Assembly: GCA_905221375.1 (NCBI GenBank)
Contig: CAJNCY010000014.1
Location: forward strand, 1 to 26,447
DNA: 26,447 nt
Origin: a bacterium
Lineage (GTDB): Bacteria > Bacillota > Bacilli > Lactobacillales > Streptococcaceae
Reading direction: 5' to 3'
Each line of letters begins with the position of its first letter. Within the stretch, counting starts at the first letter, position 1. Shown here piece after piece: positions 15,687 through 25,790 of this stretch. Under the pieces are notes generated by a model that made no database searches, was not told the origin of the DNA, and saw nothing but the letters and a program-made list of their open reading frames with translations. The translations under genes were made by a program, and so were the position numbers.

Positions 15687-18221
15687 ATGGCGACAGAAAA
15701 GCTATCACCCGGCATGCAACAGTATGTGGATATTAAAAAGCAATATCCAGATGCTTTTTTGCTCTTTCGGATGGGTGATTTTTATGAATTATTTTATGAG
15801 GATGCGGTCAATGCTGCGCAGATTCTGGAAATTTCCTTAACGAGTCGCAACAAGAATGCCGACAATCCGATTCCTATGGCGGGTGTTCCCTATCATTCTG
15901 CCCAACAGTACATTGATGTCTTGATTGAGCAGGGTTATAAGGTGGCTATCGCAGAGCAGATGGAAGATCCTAAACAAGCAGTTGGGGTTGTGAAACGAGA
16001 AGTTGTTCAGGTCATTACGCCAGGGACAGTGGTCGATAGCAGTAAGCCAGACAGTCAGAATAATTTTTTGGTTGCCATAGACCGTGCTGGCAATCAATTT
16101 GGCCTAGCTTATATGGACCTGGTGACGGGTGACTTTTATGTGACAGGTCTTTTGGATTTCACGCTGGTTTGTGGGGAAATCCGTAATCTCAAGGCTCGAG
16201 AAGTGGTGCTGGGCTATGACTTGTCTGAGGAAGAGGAACAAATCCTTAGTCGTCAGATGAATCTGGTACTTTCCTATGAAAAAGAAGGCTTTGAAGACCT
16301 TCATTTACTGGATTTACGATTAGCAGCTGTGGAGCAAGCGGCATCTAGTAAGCTACTCCAGTATGTTCATCGGACTCAGATGCGGGAATTGAACCACCTC
16401 AAACCTGTTATCCGCTATGAAATCAAGGATTTCTTGCAGATGGATTATGCGACCAAGGCTAGTCTGGATTTGGTTGAGAATGCCCGTTCAGGCAAGAAGC
16501 AAGGCAGTCTTTTCTGGCTTTTGGATGAAACCAAGACGGCTATGGGCATGCGTCTCTTGCGTTCTTGGATTCATCGCCCCTTGATTGATAAGGAACGAAT
16601 CATCCAACGTCAAGAAGTGGTGCAGGTCTTTCTCGACCATTTCTTTGAGCGTAGTGATTTGACAGACAGTCTCAAGGGAGTTTATGATATCGAACGATTG
16701 GCTAGTCGGGTTTCTTTTGGCAAAACCAATCCCAAGGATCTCTTGCAGCTGGCGACCACCTTATCTAGTGTGCCACGAATTCGTGCGATTTTAGAAGGTA
16801 TGGAGCAACCTGCTCTAGCCTATCTCATCACACAACTAGATGCTATTCCAGAGTTGGAGAGTTTGATTAGCGCAGCGATTGCTCCTGAAGCTCCTCATGT
16901 GATTACAGATGGGGGAATTATCCAGACTGGATTTGATGAGACTTTAGACAAGTACCGTCGTGTGCTCAGAGAAGGAACTGGTTGGATTGCTGAGATTGAG
17001 GCCAAGGAGAGAGAAAACTCTGGTATCAGCACGCTTAAGATTGACTACAATAAAAAGGATGGCTACTATTTCCATGTGACCAATTCGCAACTGGGAAATG
17101 TGCCTGCTCACTTTTTCCGCAAGGCAACGCTGAAAAACTCAGAACGCTTTGGAACTGAGGAATTAGCCCGTATCGAAGGCGACATGTTGGAGGCGCGTGA
17201 GAAGTCAGCTAACCTAGAGTACGAAATTTTTATGCGTATTCGTGAGGAAGTCAGCAAGTACATCCAACGTTTACAAGCTCTAGCTCAAGGAATTGCGACA
17301 GTTGATGTCTTACAGAGTCTGGCGGTTGTGGCTGAAACCCAGCATTTGATTCGACCTGAATTCGGAGATGATTCGCGAATTGATATCCAGAAAGGGCGCC
17401 ATGCTGTCGTTGAAAAGGTCATGGGGGCTCAGACCTATATTCCCAATACGATTCAGATGGCAGAAGATACCAGTATTCAACTGATTACAGGGCCAAACAT
17501 GAGCGGGAAGTCTACCTACATGCGTCAGTTAGCTATGACGGCGGTTATGGCCCAGCTGGGGTCTTATGTACCAGCAGAAAGCGCCCATTTACCGATTTTT
17601 GATGCGATTTTTACCCGTATCGGAGCAGCAGATGACTTAGTTGCAGGTCAATCAACCTTCATGGTAGAGATGATGGAGGCCAACAATGCCATTTCGCATG
17701 CAACCAAAAATTCCTTGATTCTCTTTGATGAATTGGGGCGGGGAACTGCAACTTATGATGGTATGGCTCTTGCTCAGTCCATCATCGAATACATCCATGA
17801 GCACATCGGAGCCAAGACTCTTTTTGCGACCCACTACCATGAGTTGACTAGTCTGGAGTCTAGCTTGGAACATTTGGTCAATGTTCACGTGGCAACCTTG
17901 GAGCAGGATGGGCAGGTTACCTTCCTTCATAAGATTGAACCAGGCCCAGCTGACAAATCCTACGGTATTCATGTTGCCAAGATTGCTGGTTTGCCAGCAG
18001 ACCTTTTAGCAAGGGCGGATAAGATTTTGACGCAACTAGAGAGCCAGGGCACAGAGAGTCCTGCTCCCATGAGACAAGCGAGTGCTGTCACTGAACAGAT
18101 TTCACTCTTTGACGCGCCAGCAGAGCACCCTATCCTAGCAGAATTAGCTAAATTGGATGTTTACAATATGACGCCTATGCAGGCTATGAATGTCTTGGTC
18201 GAGTTAAAACAGAAACTATAA
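15687..18221 (+). CDS. mutS: DNA mismatch repair protein MutS (HexA)
   Basis: 844 aa from ATG 15687 ([13 protein letters not shown]), chosen for the AAGGAGA site just upstream and the pneumococcal HexA length. It recognises mismatches and starts MutL-dependent repair; in pneumococcal relatives it also limits transformation with mismatched DNA. The mismatch-reading FYE motif is F32-Y33-E34 (RMGDFYELF). Walker A is GPNMSGKST (residues 602-610), followed by the MutS signature [12 protein letters not shown] and the FATHYHEL motif. All domains are intact. The sequence is nearly that of S. pneumoniae HexA as I remember it. Confidence 0.97.
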   Translation: MATEKLSPGMQQYVDIKKQYPDAFLLFRMGDFYELFYEDAVNAAQILEISLTSRNKNADNPIPMAGVPYHSAQQYIDVLIEQGYKVAIAEQMEDPKQAVGVVKREVVQVITPGTVVDSSKPDSQNNFLVAIDRAGNQFGLAYMDLVTGDFYVTGLLDFTLVCGEIRNLKAREVVLGYDLSEEEEQILSRQMNLVLSYEKEGFEDLHLLDLRLAAVEQAASSKLLQYVHRTQMRELNHLKPVIRYEIKDFLQMDYATKASLDLVENARSGKKQGSLFWLLDETKTAMGMRLLRSWIHRPLIDKERIIQRQEVVQVFLDHFFERSDLTDSLKGVYDIERLASRVSFGKTNPKDLLQLATTLSSVPRIRAILEGMEQPALAYLITQLDAIPELESLISAAIAPEAPHVITDGGIIQTGFDETLDKYRRVLREGTGWIAEIEAKERENSGISTLKIDYNKKDGYYFHVTNSQLGNVPAHFFRKATLKNSERFGTEELARIEGDMLEAREKSANLEYEIFMRIREEVSKYIQRLQALAQGIATVDVLQSLAVVAETQHLIRPEFGDDSRIDIQKGRHAVVEKVMGAQTYIPNTIQMAEDTSIQLITGPNMSGKSTYMRQLAMTAVMAQLGSYVPAESAHLPIFDAIFTRIGAADDLVAGQSTFMVEMMEANNAISHATKNSLILFDELGRGTATYDGMALAQSIIEYIHEHIGAKTLFATHYHELTSLESSLEHLVNVHVATLEQDGQVTFLHKIEPGPADKSYGIHVAKIAGLPADLLARADKILTQLESQGTESPAPMRQASAVTEQISLFDAPAEHPILAELAKLDVYNMTPMQAMNVLVELKQKL

Positions 18222-18238
18222 AGAGAAAATTACCAGTC

Positions 18239-18293
18239 ATTCTAGCTGTATCAAGGAGACTTCTTTGACAAGTTCCCACTTTTTTGCTAGAAT
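18239..18293. repeat. Inverted repeat surrounding the patA promoter
   Basis: ATTCTAGC (18239-18246) and GCTAGAAT (18286-18293) are perfect inverted repeats. The right arm contains the whole -10 hexamer TAGAAT. Inside lies a second small hairpin, TCAAGGAG / TTCTTTGA (18251-18268). RNA reading through from mutS would fold here. Confidence 0.6.
18265..18293 (+). promoter_or_regulatory. patA promoter
   Basis: A perfect -35 TTGACA (18265-18270), a 17-bp spacer and TAGAAT (18288-18293). The predicted start is near 18300, leaving a ~67-nt leader before patA that contains the attenuator-like hairpin. Confidence 0.85.
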
Positions 18294-18317
18294 AACATCA
18301 CACAAACAGAATGAGAA

Positions 18318-18356
18318 GGAGCTGACGCATTGTCGCTCCCTTTTGTCTATTTTTTA
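18318..18356 (+). terminator. Attenuator-like terminator in the patA leader
   Basis: GGAGC-T-GAC (18318-18326) pairs with GTC-GCTCC (18332-18339) around a GCATT loop. CTTTTGTCTATTTTTT follows, ending just before the AAGGAG site of patA. In S. pneumoniae, a terminator hairpin at this place attenuates patAB, and mutations in it cause overexpression and fluoroquinolone resistance. The equivalence is inferred from position. Confidence 0.7.
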
Positions 18357-18366
18357 AGGAGAAAAT

Positions 18367-20073
18367 ATGCTGATTCAGAAAATCAAAACCTACAAGTGGC
18401 AGGCTTTGGCCTCGCTCCTGATGACAGGCTTGATGGTTGCTAGTTCACTTCTGCAACCGCGTTATCTGCAGGAAGTGTTAGACGCCCTACTTGCTGGGAA
18501 ATATGAAGCCATTTATAGTATCGGGGCTTGGTTGATTGGTGTGGCCTTGGTCGGTCTGGTTGCTGGCGGGCTCAATGTTATCCTTGCAGCCTATATTGCC
18601 CAAGGAGTTTCATCTGACCTTCGGGAGGATGCCTTCCGTAAAATCCAAACCTTTTCTTATGCAAATATTGAACAATTTAATGCGGGAAATCTAGTCGTTC
18701 GCATGACAAATGACATCAACCAGATTCAAAACGTCGTCATGATGACCTTCCAAATTCTTTTCAGACTCCCCCTCTTGTTCATCGGTTCGTTTATCCTGGC
18801 GGTTCAAACCCTTCCTTCTCTATGGTGGGTGATTGTTCTCATGGTTATCTTAATTTTTGGTTTGACTGCTGTTATGATGGGAATGATGGGGCCACGTTTT
18901 GCCAAGTTTCAAACCCTTCTTGAGCGCATCAATGCAATTGCCAAGGAAAATCTGCGCGGTGTTCGCGTGGTCAAGTCCTTTGTCCAAGAAAAAGAGCAGT
19001 TTGCGAAGTTTACAGAGGTCTCAGACGAGCTTCTCGGTCAAAACCTTTATATCGGCTATGCCTTTTCAGTGGTGGAACCCTTCATGATGTTGGTCGGCTA
19101 CGGGGCTGTCTTCCTCTCTATTTGGCTAGTTGCAGGGATGGTTCAGTCGGATCCTTCTGTTGTGGGTTCCATTGCTTCCTTTGTCAATTACCTAAGCCAG
19201 ATTATCTTTACCATTGTTATGGTTGGATTTCTGGGAAATTCTATCAGCCGTGCCATGATTTCCATGCGTCGTATTCGAGAAATTCTTGACGCAGAGCCAG
19301 CTATGACCTTCAAGGATATCCCAGATGAAGAGTTGGTTGGAAGTCTTAGCTTTGAAAATGTAACCTTTACCTATCCAATGGATAAGGAACCGATGCTGAA
19401 AGATGTGAGCTTTACCATCGAGCCTGGTCAAATGATCGGTGTAGTTGGAGCGACTGGTGCAGGGAAGTCAACTTTGGCTCAATTGATTCCACGTCTCTTT
19501 GACCCACAGGAGGGCTCTATCAAAATCGGAGGTAAGGATATTCGAGAAGTGAGTGAAGGGACTTTGCGTAAAACAGTTTCCATCGTTCTCCAACGTGCCA
19601 TTCTCTTTAGTGGGACGATTGCAGATAACTTAAGACAGGGTAAGGGAGATGCCACTCTATTTGAAATGGAGCGCGCAGCTAATATTGCTCAGGCTAGCGA
19701 ATTCATTCATCGTATGGAGAAAACCTTTGAAAGTCCAGTTGAGGAACGAGGAACCAACTTCTCAGGTGGGCAAAAACAAAGGATGTCGATTGCGCGTGGG
19801 ATTGTCAGCAATCCACGTATTCTGATTTTTGACGATTCGACATCAGCTTTGGATGCCAAGTCAGAGCGCCTGGTTCAGGAAGCTTTGAACAAGGACTTGA
19901 AGGGGACGACAACCATTATCATCGCGCAAAAGATTAGTTCGGTTGTCCATGCGGATAAAATCTTGGTTCTAGATCAAGGACGATTGATTGGTCAAGGAAC
20001 ACATGCAGACCTTGTTGCCAACAATGCCGTTTACCGTGAAATCTATGAAACACAGAAAGGAAAGGAGGAGTAA
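18367..20073 (+). CDS. patA: ABC multidrug exporter subunit PatA
   Basis: 568 aa half-transporter: six membrane helices in the first ~310 residues, then an ATPase domain. With PatB it forms a heterodimeric exporter of fluoroquinolones and dyes in pneumococcus. Walker A is GATGAGKST (361-369) and the signature FSGGQ (465-469) is consensus. The Walker B catalytic Glu is replaced by D490 (FDDSTSALD) and the switch His by Q521 (IIAQKIS). Its own ATP site is therefore degenerate, as expected for one half of such heterodimers. ATG 18367 has AAGGAG eight bases upstream. It follows the promoter and attenuator after mutS and is separated from patB by one base. Confidence 0.93.
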   Translation: MLIQKIKTYKWQALASLLMTGLMVASSLLQPRYLQEVLDALLAGKYEAIYSIGAWLIGVALVGLVAGGLNVILAAYIAQGVSSDLREDAFRKIQTFSYANIEQFNAGNLVVRMTNDINQIQNVVMMTFQILFRLPLLFIGSFILAVQTLPSLWWVIVLMVILIFGLTAVMMGMMGPRFAKFQTLLERINAIAKENLRGVRVVKSFVQEKEQFAKFTEVSDELLGQNLYIGYAFSVVEPFMMLVGYGAVFLSIWLVAGMVQSDPSVVGSIASFVNYLSQIIFTIVMVGFLGNSISRAMISMRRIREILDAEPAMTFKDIPDEELVGSLSFENVTFTYPMDKEPMLKDVSFTIEPGQMIGVVGATGAGKSTLAQLIPRLFDPQEGSIKIGGKDIREVSEGTLRKTVSIVLQRAILFSGTIADNLRQGKGDATLFEMERAANIAQASEFIHRMEKTFESPVEERGTNFSGGQKQRMSIARGIVSNPRILIFDDSTSALDAKSERLVQEALNKDLKGTTTIIIAQKISSVVHADKILVLDQGRLIGQGTHADLVANNAVYREIYETQKGKEE

Positions 20074-20074
20074 G

Positions 20075-21841
20075 ATGAAGACAGTTCAATTTTTTTGGAA
20101 TTATTTTAAAGTTTATAAGCTATCATTTGTAGTTGTCGTTCTGATGATTGTTCTGGCGACTCTTGCCCAAGCCCTCTTTCCGGTCTTTTCTGGACAAGCG
20201 GTAACGCAACTAGCCAATTTAGTTCAAGCTTATCAAAATGGCAATCCAGAACTTGTTTGGCAAAGTCTATCAGGAATCATGGTCAATCTTGGTCTGCTGG
20301 TTTTGGTTCTCTTTATCTCCAGTGTCATATACATGTGTCTTATGACGCGCGTGATTGCAGAGTCGACCAACGAGATGCGCAAAGGCCTCTTTGGTAAGCT
20401 TGCTCGGTTGACGGTTTCTTTCTTTGACCGCCGACAAGATGGGGATATCCTGTCTCGTTTTACCAGTGATTTGGATAATATCCTCCAAGCCTTTAACGAG
20501 AGCTTGATTCAGGTCATGAGCAATATTGTTCTATACATTGGTCTGATTCTTGTCATGTTTTCGAGAAATGTGACGCTGGCTCTCATCACCATTGCCAGCA
20601 CACCATTGGCCTTTCTTATGCTGGTTTTTATTGTAAAAATGGCACGCAAATACACCAACCTCCAGCAGAAAGAGGTTGGGAAGCTCAATGCCTATATGGA
20701 TGAGAGTATCTCAGGTCAAAAAGCCGTCATTGTCCAAGGAATTCAAGAGGATATGATGGCAGGATTTCTTGAACAAAATGAACGCGTGCGCAAGGCAACC
20801 TTTAAAGGTAGAATGTTCTCAGGAATTCTTTTCCCTGTCATGAATGGGATGAGTCTGGTTAATACAGCCATCGTCATCTTTGCGGGTTCAGCTGTACTTT
20901 TAAATGATAAGAATATTGAAACAAGTACAGCCCTCGGTTTGATTGTTATGTTTGCCCAATTTTCTCAGCAGTACTACCAGCCTATTATTCAAGTTGCAGC
21001 TAGTTGGGGAAGCCTTCAGTTAGCCTTTACTGGTGCTGAACGAATTCAGGAAATGTTTGATGCAGAGGAAGAAATCCGACCTGAAAAGGCTCCGAACTTC
21101 ACTCAGTTGCAAGAAGGTGTTGAAATCAGTCATATTGATTTTTCATACTTGCCTGATAAACCTATTTTGAAAGATGTCAGCATTTCAGCTCCGAAAGGCC
21201 AGATGACAGCAGTTGTTGGTCCGACAGGTTCAGGGAAAACGACTATTATGAATCTTATCAATCGCTTCTATGATGTTGATGCTGGAGGTATTTATTTTGA
21301 TGGTAAAGACATCCGTGATTACGACTTGGATAGCCTCAGAAGCAAGGTGGGAATTGTCTTGCAAGATTCGGTCTTGTTTAGCGGAACCATTCGAGACAAT
21401 ATCCGTTTTGGTGTGCCAGATGCCAGTCAAGAAATGGTTGAGGCAGCAGCCAAGGCAACCCATATTCATGACTATATCGAAAGCTTACCTGATAAATACG
21501 ATACCCTTATCGATGATGATCAGAGCATCTTCTCGACAGGGCAGAAGCAATTGATTTCTATTGCTCGAACGCTGATGACAGATCCAGAAGTTCTCATTCT
21601 AGATGAAGCCACTTCAAACGTAGATACGGTGACAGAAAGCAAGATTCAGCATGCCATGGAGGCGGTTGTAGCAGGTAGAACCAGTTTCGTCATTGCCCAT
21701 CGCTTGAAAACCATTCTCAATGCAGACCAGATTATTGTCCTTAAAGATGGAGAAGTCATTGAACGTGGTAATCACCATGAACTTTTAAAACTAGGTGGAT
21801 TCTACTCAGAACTCTATCACAATCAATTTGTTTTTGAATAA
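20075..21841 (+). CDS. patB: ABC multidrug exporter subunit PatB
   Basis: 588 aa from ATG 20075, chosen for AAAGGAGGAG upstream inside the end of patA and for the pneumococcal length. Six membrane helices precede the ATPase domain. Walker A is GPTGSGKTT (382-390), Walker B carries the catalytic E511 (LDEATSNVD) and the switch is H542 (IAHR), so this half has the competent site. Its signature, however, is FSTGQ (486-490) instead of SGGQ. It faces the degenerate PatA site, so the two halves complement each other. Ends in a clear terminator. Confidence 0.94.
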   Translation: MKTVQFFWNYFKVYKLSFVVVVLMIVLATLAQALFPVFSGQAVTQLANLVQAYQNGNPELVWQSLSGIMVNLGLLVLVLFISSVIYMCLMTRVIAESTNEMRKGLFGKLARLTVSFFDRRQDGDILSRFTSDLDNILQAFNESLIQVMSNIVLYIGLILVMFSRNVTLALITIASTPLAFLMLVFIVKMARKYTNLQQKEVGKLNAYMDESISGQKAVIVQGIQEDMMAGFLEQNERVRKATFKGRMFSGILFPVMNGMSLVNTAIVIFAGSAVLLNDKNIETSTALGLIVMFAQFSQQYYQPIIQVAASWGSLQLAFTGAERIQEMFDAEEEIRPEKAPNFTQLQEGVEISHIDFSYLPDKPILKDVSISAPKGQMTAVVGPTGSGKTTIMNLINRFYDVDAGGIYFDGKDIRDYDLDSLRSKVGIVLQDSVLFSGTIRDNIRFGVPDASQEMVEAAAKATHIHDYIESLPDKYDTLIDDDQSIFSTGQKQLISIARTLMTDPEVLILDEATSNVDTVTESKIQHAMEAVVAGRTSFVIAHRLKTILNADQIIVLKDGEVIERGNHHELLKLGGFYSELYHNQFVFE

Positions 21842-21842
21842 G

Positions 21843-21876
21843 AAAGAAGTTGTCCTATGTGGGCAGCTTTTTCTTG
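21843..21876 (+). terminator. Terminator after patB
   Basis: AAGTTGTCC (21847-21855) pairs with GGGCAGCTT (21861-21869), with two G-T pairs. The loop is TATGT and TTTCTTG follows. Confidence 0.8.
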
Positions 21877-21915
21877 TCCATAAAAAATTTTTATCACGGC
21901 CTTAAAAAAAACATA

Positions 21916-21945
21916 TTAGACGAAAGTCATTTTGAGTGATATGAT
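21916..21945 (+). promoter_or_regulatory. Promoter of the amidotransferase-like gene
   Basis: TTAGAC (21916-21921), an 18-bp spacer and TATGAT (21940-21945) with an upstream TG (extended -10). It lies 34 bp before the ATG at 21980. Confidence 0.55.
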
Positions 21946-21979
21946 AGGACTATCGTTAACATTCGAAAGGAGAGACATC

Positions 21980-22669
21980 ATGGCTAGAACGGTTGTAGGA
22001 GTTGCTGCAAATCTATGTCCCGTAGACGCAGAAGGCAAAAACATTCATTCATCTGTATCTTGTAGATTCGCAGAGAGCATTCGTCAAGTCGGCGGTCTCC
22101 CTTTAGTCATTCCTGTTGGAGATGAGTCAGTTGTACGCGATTATGTGGAAATGATTGACAAACTTATCTTGACAGGAGGCCAAAATGTTCATCCTCAGTT
22201 TTATGGAGAGAAAAAGACCATTGAGAGCGATGATTACAATCTGGTCCGTGATGAATTTGAATTGGCACTCTTGAAGGAAGCGCTTCGTCAGAATAAACCA
22301 ATTATGGCAATCTGTCGCGGTGTCCAACTTGTCAATGTCGCCTTTGGTGGAACCCTCAATCAAGAAATCGAAGGTCACTGGCAAGGACTACCTTTCGGAA
22401 CATCTCACTCTATTGAGACAGTGGAGGGAAGCGTGGTGGCTAAGCTATTTGGGAAAGAAAGTCAGGTCAACTCCGTCCATCGTCAAAGCATTAAAGATTT
22501 GGCACCTAATTTCCGTGTAACTGCTATTGATCCAAGAGACCAGACCATCGAAGCGATTGAGTCTATCGATGAGCACCGCATTATCGGTTTGCAGTGGCAT
22601 CCAGAGTTTCTGGTTAATGAAGAGAATGGTAATTTAGAATTATTTGAGTATTTATTGAATGAACTGTAA
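21980..22669 (+). CDS. Class I glutamine amidotransferase-like hydrolase (PuuD / peptidase C26 type)
   Basis: 229 aa from ATG 21980, with AAAGGAGAG eight bases upstream. It has the class I amidotransferase fold: an oxyanion loop LTGGQNVHP, nucleophile C112 in AICRGVQ, and the H207/E209 pair in QWHPEF. It is a single-domain protein, like gamma-glutamyl-GABA hydrolase PuuD and other C26 enzymes that cleave gamma-glutamyl amides. The real substrate is unknown, and no polyamine or GABA genes are nearby. It is a single-gene unit with its own promoter and terminator. The same gene stands between patB and pgi in pneumococcus. Confidence 0.9.
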   Translation: MARTVVGVAANLCPVDAEGKNIHSSVSCRFAESIRQVGGLPLVIPVGDESVVRDYVEMIDKLILTGGQNVHPQFYGEKKTIESDDYNLVRDEFELALLKEALRQNKPIMAICRGVQLVNVAFGGTLNQEIEGHWQGLPFGTSHSIETVEGSVVAKLFGKESQVNSVHRQSIKDLAPNFRVTAIDPRDQTIEAIESIDEHRIIGLQWHPEFLVNEENGNLELFEYLLNEL

Positions 22670-22706
22670 CGACTGGGACATCTGGTCGTTCTTTCTTTTA
22701 TTTTTT
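22668..22706 (+). terminator. Terminator after the amidotransferase-like gene
   Basis: AACGAC (22668-22673, overlapping the stop codon) pairs with GTCGTT (22685-22690). A long T-rich tail, CTTTCTTTTATTTTTT, follows. Confidence 0.75.
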
Positions 22707-22733
22707 CAAAATTTTTGGAATGTGGGATTTTTA

Positions 22734-22747
22734 CGCAAACGTTTGAA
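22734..22747. promoter_or_regulatory. cre-like CcpA site upstream of pgi
   Basis: CGCAAACGTTTGAA has the CAAACGTTTG palindrome and the central AA-n-CG-n-T of the catabolite response element. The first and near-last positions differ from consensus. A second, weaker cre-like GGTAAGCGTTATGA (22797-22810) overlaps the -10 of the pgi promoter. Confidence 0.35.
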
Positions 22748-22782
22748 TTCTGATAAAAATTGGAGAAATTCGACAAAAAAAC

Positions 22783-22811
22783 TTGAAAAAAACGAAGGTA
22801 AGCGTTATGAT
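22783..22811 (+). promoter_or_regulatory. pgi promoter
   Basis: TTGAAA (22783-22788), a 17-bp spacer and TATGAT (22806-22811), 28 bp before the pgi ATG. Confidence 0.7.
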
Positions 22812-22839
22812 AGAAAAGAAGAAATATTGGAGGAATAAC

Positions 22840-24189
22840 ATGTCACATATTAAATTTGATTATTCAAAAGTTTTAGACAAATTTGTTGCACCACATGAAG
22901 TGGAATACATGCAATCACAAGTAACAGCAGCAGATGAATTGATCCGTAAAGGAACTGGTGCTGGTAGCGACTTCTTGGGATGGTTGGATCTTCCTGAAAA
23001 CTACGACCGCGAAGAATTTGACCGTATCTTGAAAGCTGCTGAGCAAATCAAATCAGACAGCGATGTTTTGGTTGTGATCGGTATTGGTGGATCTTACCTT
23101 GGTGCTAAAGCAGCAATCGACTTCTTGAACCACCACTTTGCTAACTTGCAAACAAAAGAAGAACGCAAAGCTCCACAAATCCTTTACGCAGGAAATTCAA
23201 TCTCATCTACTTACCTTGCTGACTTGGTAGAGTATGTTGCAGACAAAGACTTCTCAGTAAACGTGATTTCTAAATCAGGTACAACAACTGAACCAGCTAT
23301 CGCTTTCCGTGTCTTCAAAGAACTCTTGGTTAAGAAATACGGTCAAGAAGAAGCCAACAAACGTATCTATGCAACAACTGACCGCCAAAAAGGTGCTGTT
23401 AAGGTTGAGGCAGACGCTAACGGTTGGGAAACATTTGTTGTTCCAGATGACATCGGTGGACGCTTCTCAGTATTGACAGCTGTTGGTTTGCTTCCAATCG
23501 CTGCTTCAGGAGCTGACATCAAAGCCCTTATGGAAGGTGCTAACGCAGCACGTAAAGACTACACTTCAGACAAAATCTCTGAAAACGAAGCTTACCAATA
23601 CGCAGCAGTTCGTAACATCCTTTACCGTAAAGGTTATGCAACTGAGATCTTGGTAAACTACGAGCCATCACTTCAATACTTCTCAGAGTGGTGGAAACAA
23701 TTGGCTGGTGAATCAGAAGGAAAAGACCAAAAAGGTATCTACCCAACTTCAGCCAACTTCTCAACTGACTTGCACTCACTTGGTCAATTTATCCAAGAAG
23801 GAACTCGTATCATGTTTGAAACAGTTGTTCGTGTTGACAAACCTCGTAAAAACGTGATTATTCCTAGCTTGGAAGAAGACCTTGATGGACTTGGTTACCT
23901 TCAAGGAAAAGACGTTGACTTTGTAAACAAAAAAGCAACTGATGGTGTTCTTCTTGCCCACACAGATGGCGATGTACCAAACATGTACGTGACTCTTCCA
24001 GAGCAAGACGCTTTCACTCTTGGTTATACGATCTACTTCTTCGAATTGGCTATCGCCCTTTCTGGTTACTTGAATGCTATCAACCCATTTGACCAACCAG
24101 GTGTTGAAGCATACAAACGTAACATGTTTGCCCTTCTTGGAAAACCAGGATTTGAAGAATTGAGTAAAGAACTTAACGCACGTCTATAA
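22840..24189 (+). CDS. pgi: Glucose-6-phosphate isomerase
   Basis: 449 aa from ATG 22840 with TTGGAGGAAT upstream. A longer frame would begin at the -35 element of the promoter and is excluded. It interconverts glucose-6-phosphate and fructose-6-phosphate in glycolysis. Sugar-phosphate binding motifs are [15 protein letters not shown] (about 79-93) and [15 protein letters not shown] (about 144-158). The C-terminal signature region [17 protein letters not shown] is present. Codon use is strongly biased, with frequent GGT, GCT and AAC, as expected for a highly expressed gene. It is a single-gene unit with cre-like sites that suggest carbon control. Confidence 0.97.
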   Translation: MSHIKFDYSKVLDKFVAPHEVEYMQSQVTAADELIRKGTGAGSDFLGWLDLPENYDREEFDRILKAAEQIKSDSDVLVVIGIGGSYLGAKAAIDFLNHHFANLQTKEERKAPQILYAGNSISSTYLADLVEYVADKDFSVNVISKSGTTTEPAIAFRVFKELLVKKYGQEEANKRIYATTDRQKGAVKVEADANGWETFVVPDDIGGRFSVLTAVGLLPIAASGADIKALMEGANAARKDYTSDKISENEAYQYAAVRNILYRKGYATEILVNYEPSLQYFSEWWKQLAGESEGKDQKGIYPTSANFSTDLHSLGQFIQEGTRIMFETVVRVDKPRKNVIIPSLEEDLDGLGYLQGKDVDFVNKKATDGVLLAHTDGDVPNMYVTLPEQDAFTLGYTIYFFELAIALSGYLNAINPFDQPGVEAYKRNMFALLGKPGFEELSKELNARL

Positions 24190-24195
24190 TAGAAG

Positions 24196-24225
24196 AAAAG
24201 AGTGGTTTGTCCACTCTTTTTACTC
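24196..24225 (+). terminator. Terminator after pgi
   Basis: AAAAGAGTGG (24196-24205) pairs perfectly with CCACTCTTTT (24211-24220) around TTTGT. T-rich sequence follows. Confidence 0.88.
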
Positions 24226-24241
24226 TCTTTATCCATAGAAA

Positions 24242-24270
24242 TTGGACTCAGCCAAGACTTGTGATATAAT
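24242..24270 (+). promoter_or_regulatory. gltX promoter
   Basis: TTGGAC (24242-24247), a 17-bp spacer and a perfect TATAAT (24265-24270) with an upstream TG. The predicted start is near 24277. Confidence 0.8.
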
Positions 24271-24316
24271 ATAGAGAGCAAAAAGGCAGACGCCTAAAGA
24301 CTTTATAGGAGAAACT

Positions 24317-25777
24317 ATGTCAAAAGATATCCGCGTACGTTACGCACCAAGTCCAACAGGACTACTACACATCGGAAATGCCCGTACAGCATTGTTCAAC
24401 TACCTTTACGCCCGTCATCATGGTGGAACTTTTATTATCCGTATCGAAGATACTGACCGTAAACGCCATGTCGAAGATGGTGAACGTTCACAGCTTGAAA
24501 ACCTTCGTTGGTTGGGCATGGATTGGGACGAAAGTCCAGAAACACATGAAAACTACCGCCAGTCTGAACGTTTGGACTTGTATCAAAAATACATCGACCA
24601 ACTGTTAGCTGAAGGAAAAGCCTACAAATCTTACGTTACAGAAGAAGAGTTGGCAGCTGAGCGCGAACGTCAAGAAGCAGCTGGTGAAACACCACGCTAC
24701 ATCAACGAATACCTTGGTATGAGTGAAGAAGAAAAAGCAGCTTACATCGCAGAACGTGAAGCAGCAGGGATCATTCCAACTGTTCGTTTGGCTGTCAACG
24801 AGTCAGGTATCTACAAGTGGCATGACATGGTCAAAGGCAATATCGAATTTGAAGGTGGCAATATTGGTGGTGACTGGGTCATCCAAAAGAAAGACGGTTA
24901 CCCAACTTACAACTTTGCCGTTGTTATCGATGACCACGATATGCAAATTTCTCATGTAATCCGTGGAGACGACCACATTGCTAACACACCAAAACAGCTC
25001 ATGGTTTATGAAGCGCTTGGTTGGGAAGCTCCAGAGTTCGGTCATATGACCTTGATTATCAACTCTGAAACTGGGAAAAAATTGTCTAAACGCGATACCA
25101 ATACCCTTCAGTTTATTGAAGACTACCGTAAAAAAGGTTATTTACCAGAAGCAGTCTTTAACTTTATTGCTCTTCTTGGTTGGAACCCAGGTGGGGAAGA
25201 CGAAATCTTCTCTCGTGAAGAATTGATTAAACTTTTCGATGAAAACCGCCTCAGCAAGTCTCCAGCAGCCTTTGATCAGAAGAAACTCGACTGGATGAGC
25301 AATGACTATATCAAGAATGCAGACCTAGAAACTATCTTTGAAATGGCAAAACCATTCTTAGAGGAAGCGGGCCGTTTAACTGACAAGGCTGAAAAATTAG
25401 TTGAGCTCTATAAACCACAAATGAAATCAGTAGATGAGATTATCCCATTGACAGATCTTTTCTTCTCAGATTTCCCAGAATTGACCGAAGCAGAGCGTGA
25501 AGTCATGGCGGGAGAAACAGTTCCAACAGTTCTTGAAGCCTTCAAAGCAAAACTTGAAGCGATGACAGATGATGAATTTGTAACAGAAAATATCTTCCCA
25601 CAAATCAAAGCTGTTCAAAAAGAAACAGGTATTAAAGGGAAAAATCTTTTCATGCCTATTCGTATCGCAGTTTCAGGTGAAATGCATGGACCAGAATTGC
25701 CAGATACTATCTTCTTGTTAGGTCGCGAAAAATCAATCCAGCATATAGAAAATATGTTAAAAGAAATCTCTAAATAA
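24317..25777 (+). CDS. gltX: Glutamyl-tRNA synthetase
   Basis: 486 aa, full length. A class I synthetase that charges tRNA-Glu and, in Gram-positive bacteria without GlnRS, also tRNA-Gln for later amidation. The HIGH-type motif is H18-I-G-N21 ([14 protein letters not shown]) and the KMSKS-type loop is KLSKR (255-259). The C-terminal anticodon-binding helical domain is complete. ATG 24317 follows TAGGAG. It is followed after 13 nt by a deaminase-like gene, probably co-transcribed. A tRNA-Glu gene lies downstream at 26371. Confidence 0.97.
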   Translation: MSKDIRVRYAPSPTGLLHIGNARTALFNYLYARHHGGTFIIRIEDTDRKRHVEDGERSQLENLRWLGMDWDESPETHENYRQSERLDLYQKYIDQLLAEGKAYKSYVTEEELAAERERQEAAGETPRYINEYLGMSEEEKAAYIAEREAAGIIPTVRLAVNESGIYKWHDMVKGNIEFEGGNIGGDWVIQKKDGYPTYNFAVVIDDHDMQISHVIRGDDHIANTPKQLMVYEALGWEAPEFGHMTLIINSETGKKLSKRDTNTLQFIEDYRKKGYLPEAVFNFIALLGWNPGGEDEIFSREELIKLFDENRLSKSPAAFDQKKLDWMSNDYIKNADLETIFEMAKPFLEEAGRLTDKAEKLVELYKPQMKSVDEIIPLTDLFFSDFPELTEAEREVMAGETVPTVLEAFKAKLEAMTDDEFVTENIFPQIKAVQKETGIKGKNLFMPIRIAVSGEMHGPELPDTIFLLGREKSIQHIENMLKEISK

Positions 25778-25790
25778 GAAGGATGTAATA

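Noticed and set aside
18367..21841. Loss of function in PatA (missing catalytic Glu and His) or PatB (altered signature)
   Set aside because: The changes fall in the same composite ATP site, the normal asymmetry of heterodimeric ABC exporters.
22783..22839. Upstream extension of pgi
   Set aside because: The TTG at 22783 is the -35 hexamer of the promoter; ATG 22840 has the proper site and gives the usual 449 aa.
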